From positions 1 through 8,678 of the forward strand of contig JAJDAI010000662.1 in the NCBI GenBank assembly GCA_029261955.1: DNA of 8,678 bases, written 5' to 3'. A model generated the notes under the pieces. The model saw nothing but the letters and a program-made list of their open reading frames with translations, did not search any database and was not told where the DNA came from. The stretch is from Deltaproteobacteria bacterium. Lineage in GTDB: Bacteria; Myxococcota_A; UBA796; UBA9615. How positions within the stretch are numbered: the stretch's first letter is position 1; every line of letters begins with the position of its first letter. Positions 5,017 through 8,678 of this stretch are shown here, in pieces. The position numbers were made by a program, and so were the translations under genes.

Positions 5017-6339
5017 TCAGTCCACGCTGCTCCAGTCCTCGTCCCAGAAGCTCCCAGCCAGCGTCCTCTGCCGGAGCACCCCGCGGCTCAGCAGCGCCAG
5101 CAGCAGGGCCATCGACTCCAGGTCGTCGTGCTCGGCGATCAGCTGCGCGGGGCCCCGACGTCCATCGACCGAGTGCAGCAGCTGCCTGGCCAGGAGGCTG
5201 GCGGGTCGCACCCCCGCGTCGGCCGCGACGAGGGGCCCGGGCCGGGCCGTCAGCCGCGAGCGCAAGGCGTCCTGGATCGCGTCCCGCCAGGGGGGCGTCC
5301 AGCCGGGCCAGCTGGCCAGCTCGGGCAAGGTGGCCAGCAGGCGCAGCGCGGCGCCAAGCCCCGCCGCGTCGGGGGGCAGGGCCGGATCGAGGTGGGGGTC
5401 GGGGCCATCGGCCGAGCCCCAGTCCGAGGTCGTGCGATCGACGAGGGCCTCCGCCGGCAGCTTCGGGATGGCGGTGCTGCCGGTGGAGAAGAAGCCCGCG
5501 AACTCGGACCAGGTGTCGCGCGGCTCCTGCCACCGCTCTGCCGCGCGCAGCGCCCGCGCGAGGGCCGCGACGTCCGGGTAGCGATCCTCGGGCCGGCGGG
5601 CCACCGCCTTCGGCACCACCGCGACGAGCGCTGGCTCAGGCCGAAGGCTTCCCTCCAGCGGCGGGTCGAAGGAGCCGGCGCGCTTCTTCGCGAGCAGCGC
5701 GGAGACGCTCTGCCCCGCGCCCCAGGGGTGGGCCCCGACGCAGAGGAAGTAGAGCAGGCCGCCGAGCGCATAGACGTCGTCCGAGGGCTGCGGGTGCAGC
5801 GCACCCTCGAAGCGTTCGGGCGCGGCGTAGACGGCCGCCATGCTCGCGCTGCCCTTCGGGTCCCAGGCGGGCTCGAGCAGGGCACCGAGGCCCAGGAGCA
5901 CGGGGCGGCCGCCGGGCTCGACCAGGGCGGTGTCGGGGCGGAGCGCGCCGTGCACGCGGCCGGTCAGGTGCGCGGCGGAGAGCGCCGCGACAGCCCCCGA
6001 AAGCCAGCGGAGTCTGGTGTCCTGGTCCGGGTTCTCGCGCACGATCCACTCGGCCAGCGGCTCGACCGCCTGCGGTTCGTAGACGAGGCCGACCCGGCGG
6101 CTGTCCTGAGCCACGCCGACGACCCGCGCGAGGCCGCGGGCCTGGGGGTCTGCGCCCTGCTCGACTTCACGCCGCAGGGCCGCGATCACCGGCCGCGGGG
6201 ACCGCTTGCGGCGCAGGACGAGCAGGCTGGCCGACTGGCCTCCGTCGCCCTCGGCGCGCAGCAGCCGCGCGGGGCCCAGGGGGCAGATGGCCTCCCCGAG
6301 GACCCAGGGGCCGAGCCGGTCGCGTGTGGGTGCCGCCAT
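5017..6339 (-). CDS. Hanks-type kinase-fold protein, predicted pseudokinase, with C-terminal winged-helix-like segment
   Basis: A 440-residue protein; the ATG at 6339 has GGGAGG 4 nt upstream. Kinase-fold landmarks are in order. The catalytic loop is HGALRPDT (residues 130-137), where HRDLKPEN is expected. The DFG position reads GLG (150-152), followed by AAPE (172-175), SDDVYALGGLLY (186-197) and the C-lobe RRPEDRYPDVAAL (248-260). Thus the catalytic Asp (A132) and the metal-binding DFG Asp (G150) are missing, the loop Lys is Arg and the loop Asn is Thr. The Gly-rich loop is degenerate and the ATP-binding Lys is uncertain (LVLRRKR, 40-46). It is therefore probably inactive and acts as a scaffold or sensor. 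Residues 328-425 are helical; LLHSVDGRRGPAQLIAEHD (387-405), then LALLSRGVL, resembles a small winged-helix-type domain. No transmembrane segment is seen. It lies 40 nt downstream of the GGDEF gene, probably in the same operon. Confidence 0.82.
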   Translation of the reverse strand: MAAPTRDRLGPWVLGEAICPLGPARLLRAEGDGGQSASLLVLRRKRSPRPVIAALRREVEQGADPQARGLARVVGVAQDSRRVGLVYEPQAVEPLAEWIVRENPDQDTRLRWLSGAVAALSAAHLTGRVHGALRPDTALVEPGGRPVLLGLGALLEPAWDPKGSASMAAVYAAPERFEGALHPQPSDDVYALGGLLYFLCVGAHPWGAGQSVSALLAKKRAGSFDPPLEGSLRPEPALVAVVPKAVARRPEDRYPDVAALARALRAAERWQEPRDTWSEFAGFFSTGSTAIPKLPAEALVDRTTSDWGSADGPDPHLDPALPPDAAGLGAALRLLATLPELASWPGWTPPWRDAIQDALRSRLTARPGPLVAADAGVRPASLLARQLLHSVDGRRGPAQLIAEHDDLESMALLLALLSRGVLRQRTLAGSFWDEDWSSVD

Positions 6340-6379
6340 CCATCCTCCCGCCTGGACGATAGCAGCGCGATCCCAGCGC

Positions 6380-7537
6380 CTACTTGAGCAGAGACTCGGG
6401 CAGTCGGATGCGCTTGCCGACCCCCTCGCCCGCGACCACGACCCGGTTCCGGCCATGCTGCTTCGCGAGGTAGAGGCAGGAGTCCGCGCGGTTGATCAGG
6501 TCTTCTGCCTGGTCCTCCTCGCATCCCTCGGACACCCCGAAGGACGCGGTCTGGCGGTGCAGGGCGGCGCCGGTCTGGATGTCGGTCCGCTCGAGCCGGG
6601 CCCGCACGGCCTCGGCGATGCGCGCTGCATTCTGGACGTTGGTGCCGGACAGGATGATCGCCATCTCCTCCCCGCCGTAGCGGGCGCAGAAGTCGGTCTC
6701 GCTCATGACGACTGCCTGGAGGGCCTGGGCGCAGGCCTGGAGCACGCGATCTCCGCCGATGTGCCCGTAGCTGTCGTTCACCACCTTGAAGTGGTCCAGG
6801 TCGATCATGATCAGGCTGAAGGTGTAGGGCGAGAGCCGCGCCGTCCTCAGCTCCTGCTCCAGCCGCAGGTCGAAGGAGCCGCGGTTGAACAGGCCCGTGA
6901 GCGCGTCCCGCTCCATCTGAGCCTTGGTCTCGTCCAGCTGCTGGTGCAGGCCCCGAACCAGGTCGCTCAGGCTGCGGATCCGCGCCTCGCTGGCCTCGCG
7001 CTGGGTGGCGACCTGGGTCGCCGTGGCGTCCAGGATCCGCGTGAGGCGGGCGCTCACGGACCGCATCTGCACGTTGTCCGCCGCCTTGCGCAGGCGATCC
7101 AGGTGTTGATCGAGGCCGCCGTGGAAGGAGTTGTCGTCGCCCTTGAGCGCCTTGAGCGCCGTGCCCATGGACGCGATCACACTCGAGAGCTCCTGGTCCC
7201 GCTCGCGCACGCGATCGCGTCGCCGGTCGAACCAGATCTCGATCTCCTGGTCCAACTCAGCCACCGCCCGGCCCGCGCTGTGCGGGGTCATGCCGTGCTC
7301 CAGGTCGTAGACCGCTTCGTCGATCGTGCGTCGGAAGCGCCGGTCCTCCCGGTTCCCGGGGACTTCGACCTTGACCGCCTCCTTCCGAATGCTCGCCAGC
7401 GCCGTCGCCGCCACCTGCTCGATCGTCGCGTCACGGTAGCTCTCGAGGGTCGGGGTTTCGCCCGTCGTGCCCTCCAAAGCCGCGCCACCGGTAGACGTGT
7501 CCCCCCCGTCATCCCAGTTGCCTCTCAAGCCCGCCAT
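6380..7537 (-). CDS. GGDEF domain protein, predicted diguanylate cyclase
   Basis: A 385-residue soluble protein. The GGDEF domain spans about 207-372: DALTGLFNRGSF (211-222), the metal-binding IDLDHFKVVND (245-255), GHIGGD (258-263) and the active-site RYGGEEM (286-292), plus ASFGVSEG and RADSCLYLAKQHGRN (350-364). The final signature residue is Met instead of Phe, but the catalytic acidic residues are present, so synthesis of c-di-GMP from two GTP is likely. The inhibitory RxxD site reads SETD (279-282), so the Arg needed for product inhibition is missing. Residues 1-205 hold no recognised sensor domain; they are helical with coiled-coil character (about 90-205) and a disordered Gly/Thr-rich start. 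The ATG at 7537 is preferred to 7558 because GGGAG lies 5 nt before it and no ribosome binding site precedes 7558. It probably supplies c-di-GMP locally, with the nearby PilZ protein as one possible receptor. Confidence 0.93.
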   Translation of the reverse strand: MAGLRGNWDDGGDTSTGGAALEGTTGETPTLESYRDATIEQVAATALASIRKEAVKVEVPGNREDRRFRRTIDEAVYDLEHGMTPHSAGRAVAELDQEIEIWFDRRRDRVRERDQELSSVIASMGTALKALKGDDNSFHGGLDQHLDRLRKAADNVQMRSVSARLTRILDATATQVATQREASEARIRSLSDLVRGLHQQLDETKAQMERDALTGLFNRGSFDLRLEQELRTARLSPYTFSLIMIDLDHFKVVNDSYGHIGGDRVLQACAQALQAVVMSETDFCARYGGEEMAIILSGTNVQNAARIAEAVRARLERTDIQTGAALHRQTASFGVSEGCEEDQAEDLINRADSCLYLAKQHGRNRVVVAGEGVGKRIRLPESLLK

Positions 7538-7652
7538 GCCTTCTCCCTTGCATGCCATGTGTGCGGTCGCATGTCCGCAGAATGTGTCATCGGAGGTTCA
7601 GGCCATTCACTTGAGCTTTCCTTTTTCGCTGAATCGTCGGCGCGCCCTGCCG
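7538..7652. other. Divergent intergenic region between the GGDEF gene and the MopE-like gene
   Basis: This 115-nt region must hold the 5' signals for both divergent genes. Visible elements are the GGDEF ribosome binding site next to 7537, a minor inverted repeat TGCGG (7562-7566) / CCGCA (7575-7579), the sigma-28-like element on the minus strand (7587-7614) and a short T-rich tract around 7617-7627. No convincing promoter was found for the plus-strand gene. Confidence 0.5.
7587..7614 (-). promoter_or_regulatory. Possible sigma-28-like promoter for the GGDEF gene
   Basis: On the minus strand TCAAGTGA (7614-7607) is followed by TCCGATGA (7594-7587). TCAAGT is identical to the -35-like element upstream of fliS, and the -10 matches 6 of 8 of GCCGATAA. 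The spacer is 12 nt, one longer than the usual 11. It lies about 50 nt upstream of the chosen GGDEF start, inside the divergent intergenic region. The extra base makes this weaker than the fliS element. Confidence 0.38.
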
Positions 7653-8678
7653 ATGAATCAGGTGATGCGCACTCTTCTCTGGATCCTGTTGCTGATCGCC
7701 ACGCCCGCCCGGGCGGCCACCGTCCTGTCGGACCAGGCGGTGCACGCGGCGCTGCTGGCAGCGAACCACGCGGCGGGCGTGCCCTTCGTGGTGGACTTCG
7801 AGGATCTCCAGCTCGGGGTGACGGTCGCTGAGCAGTACGCCGAGGTGGGCCTGCACCTCGCCTCGCCCGACGCCCTCGTGATCCTGCCCGAGGCCTTCGG
7901 CGCGGACGCCCGCGGCACCCAGCTGGCCGTGGTGGGCTTCGACCCGGAGGGAGAGGCCGAGCTGGTGCTCAGCTTCGACGAGCCGCAGCGGGTGCTGTCG
8001 GCCTGGTTCGTGGATGGGGACGGCGAGCTGCTGGTGGAGGGCTTCCTCGCCGGCCTGCTCGTGGACTCCGTCACCCTGAACGTGGACGGGGAGGGCATCG
8101 ACGGGGGTGTCTTCCGCGCCCTCTGGTTCGGCTCCCAGGTGGACGAGGTCCACTTCCTGGCGCCTTCGGTCGAGGATGGCTTCGGCATCGACGACCTCGC
8201 GCCCTCGCTCCCGGGCAGCGTCGACAACGACGACGACGGCGTCTCCGAGAACGACGGGGACTGCGACGACGCCGATGCGGCGGTCGTGCCGGGCGCGCCG
8301 GACGACTGCGACGGGGTCGACACCGACTGCGACGGCGTGGTGGACGACCTCGACGACGCGGACGGCGACGGCGTCGCGGGCTGCAACGGCGATTGCGACG
8401 ACACCGACCCCTCGGTCTTCCCCGGCGCAGAGGAGCTGTGCGACGGCCTCGACCAGGACTGCGACGGGGACGTGGACGAGGGCAGCGACGCGGACGGCGA
8501 CGGGCTGGCCGAGTGCGACGGCGACTGCGACGACGAGGATCCCTCGGTCTTCCCGGGCGCGGACGAGCTCTGCAACGGCGTGGACGACGACTGCGACGGG
8601 CTGGTGGACGAGAGCCCCGACGCCGACGGCGACGGCTGGACGGTCTGCGACGGCGACTGCGATGACGACGACCCGGAC
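7653..8678 (+). CDS. Secreted MopE-like Asp/Cys-rich repeat protein (5' part, runs off the window)
   Basis: An open frame of 342 codons with no stop before the window end, so partial at its C-terminus. A signal peptide is clear: MNQVMRTLLWILLLIATPARA, probable cleavage near residue 21. The ATG at 7665 (residue 5) is an alternative start; neither has a good ribosome binding site. Residues about 22-175 resemble the beta-sandwich, lectin-like domains of exported proteins that begin VDFEDLQLG...V...QYAEVGLHLASP and end with DGFGIDDLAP. From residue 191 there are three complete 44-residue units and the start of a fourth, each with DxDGDG, GDCDDxDxxVxPGA, C[DN]GxDxDCDG and VD[DE]. This is the putative metal-binding motif of MopE-related proteins, common in large surface proteins of Myxococcota and relatives. 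It is probably calcium- or other metal-binding and cell-surface located; the metal is unknown. Confidence 0.88.
   Translation, partial: MNQVMRTLLWILLLIATPARAATVLSDQAVHAALLAANHAAGVPFVVDFEDLQLGVTVAEQYAEVGLHLASPDALVILPEAFGADARGTQLAVVGFDPEGEAELVLSFDEPQRVLSAWFVDGDGELLVEGFLAGLLVDSVTLNVDGEGIDGGVFRALWFGSQVDEVHFLAPSVEDGFGIDDLAPSLPGSVDNDDDGVSENDGDCDDADAAVVPGAPDDCDGVDTDCDGVVDDLDDADGDGVAGCNGDCDDTDPSVFPGAEELCDGLDQDCDGDVDEGSDADGDGLAECDGDCDDEDPSVFPGADELCNGVDDDCDGLVDESPDADGDGWTVCDGDCDDDDPD
8223..8678 (+). repeat. Tandem 132-bp coding repeats (44 residues each)
   Basis: Units start at 8223, 8355 and 8487, with a fourth beginning at 8619 and cut by the window end. Each complete unit is exactly 132 bp with no length variation. 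Units 2 and 3 are the most alike at the protein level, sharing DADGDG, GDCDD and DPSVFPGA; unit 1 is more diverged (it begins DNDDDG and has AAVVPGAPDDC where the others have PSVFPGA). All are very rich in GAC/GGC codons. The graded divergence is consistent with expansion by unequal recombination. Confidence 0.85.

Noticed and set aside
3908..5533. A 541-codon minus-strand open frame across the convergent junction
   Set aside because: Low-complexity Arg/Gly/Ala/His-rich translation with no motifs; it overlaps the FlgT-like and kinase-like genes, which have signal peptide, ribosome binding site and fold evidence.
4141..6387. A 748-codon plus-strand open frame, and a 625-codon one at 4485-6362, opposite the kinase-like gene
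   Set aside because: Extremely Arg/Gly/Pro/Ala-rich with no domain pattern; antisense to two well-supported genes. Long stop-free frames are expected at this GC content.
6340..6456. An N-terminal extension of the kinase-like protein to an ATG at 6456
   Set aside because: It would run 77 nt into the end of the GGDEF gene, and the extra 39 residues are low-complexity; the ATG at 6339 has a GGGAGG ribosome binding site.
6206..7831. A 541-codon plus-strand open frame opposite the GGDEF gene
   Set aside because: The GGDEF protein on the other strand is unmistakable, and the plus-strand product shows no family features.
7658..8575. A 305-codon Ser/Pro-rich minus-strand open frame with apparent repeats
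   Set aside because: Its repeats are only the antisense reading of the MopE-like repeats; no ribosome binding site or domain was found.
8223..8678. The regular tandem repeat considered as a CRISPR-like or non-coding array
   Set aside because: The period is a whole number of codons (132 bp), the frame is open throughout and the units encode a known Asp/Cys-rich protein motif; there are no unique spacers.

Overview
The window is a GC-rich bacterial stretch of about 8.7 kb carrying the late part of a flagellar gene cluster, followed by c-di-GMP and kinase-like signalling genes and the start of a large secreted repeat protein. The mix of sigma-54/sigma-28-type flagellar promoters, a PilZ protein, a GGDEF protein, a Hanks-type kinase-fold protein and an Asp/Cys-rich MopE-like repeat protein suggests a flagellated, diderm, deltaproteobacterium-like organism, with Myxococcota or a related lineage as best guess. 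This is inferred from gene content only; no rRNA or other marker is present.

Layout, plus strand 1-5005: a leader with two hairpins (1-137), then flaG, fliD (filament cap), fliS (flagellin chaperone), a small helical protein that may be a FliT/FlgN-like chaperone, a PilZ c-di-GMP receptor, a signal-peptide-bearing probable outer-membrane beta-barrel, and a periplasmic protein with a FlgT-C-like N-terminal part and a degenerate OmpA-like part. Spacing is tight: flaG-fliD 3 nt, fliS-orf and pilZ-barrel 4-nt GTGA overlaps, barrel-next gene 7 nt. The only larger gaps each hold a recognisable promoter-like element: sigma-28-like before fliS and sigma-54-like before pilZ.

Minus strand 7537-5017: a GGDEF protein (predicted diguanylate cyclase without the usual inhibitory-site Arg) and, 40 nt downstream, a kinase-fold protein lacking the HRD and DFG aspartates (predicted pseudokinase) with a possible C-terminal winged-helix-like segment. 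It converges on the flagellar cluster with only 11 nt between stop codons.

Plus strand 7653 to the window end: the N-terminal 342 codons of an exported protein with a lectin-like beta-sandwich region followed by exact 44-residue Asp/Cys-rich repeats; it runs off the window.

How they may work together: filament assembly genes (flaG, fliD, fliS) are followed by a PilZ receptor coupled to two envelope proteins, and a c-di-GMP synthase lies next door. The inference is that the three-gene PilZ/barrel/FlgT-like module links c-di-GMP to an envelope structure around the flagellar motor. That is the most promising candidate for something undescribed here. The long open frames opposite nearly every gene are regarded as artefacts of high GC content.
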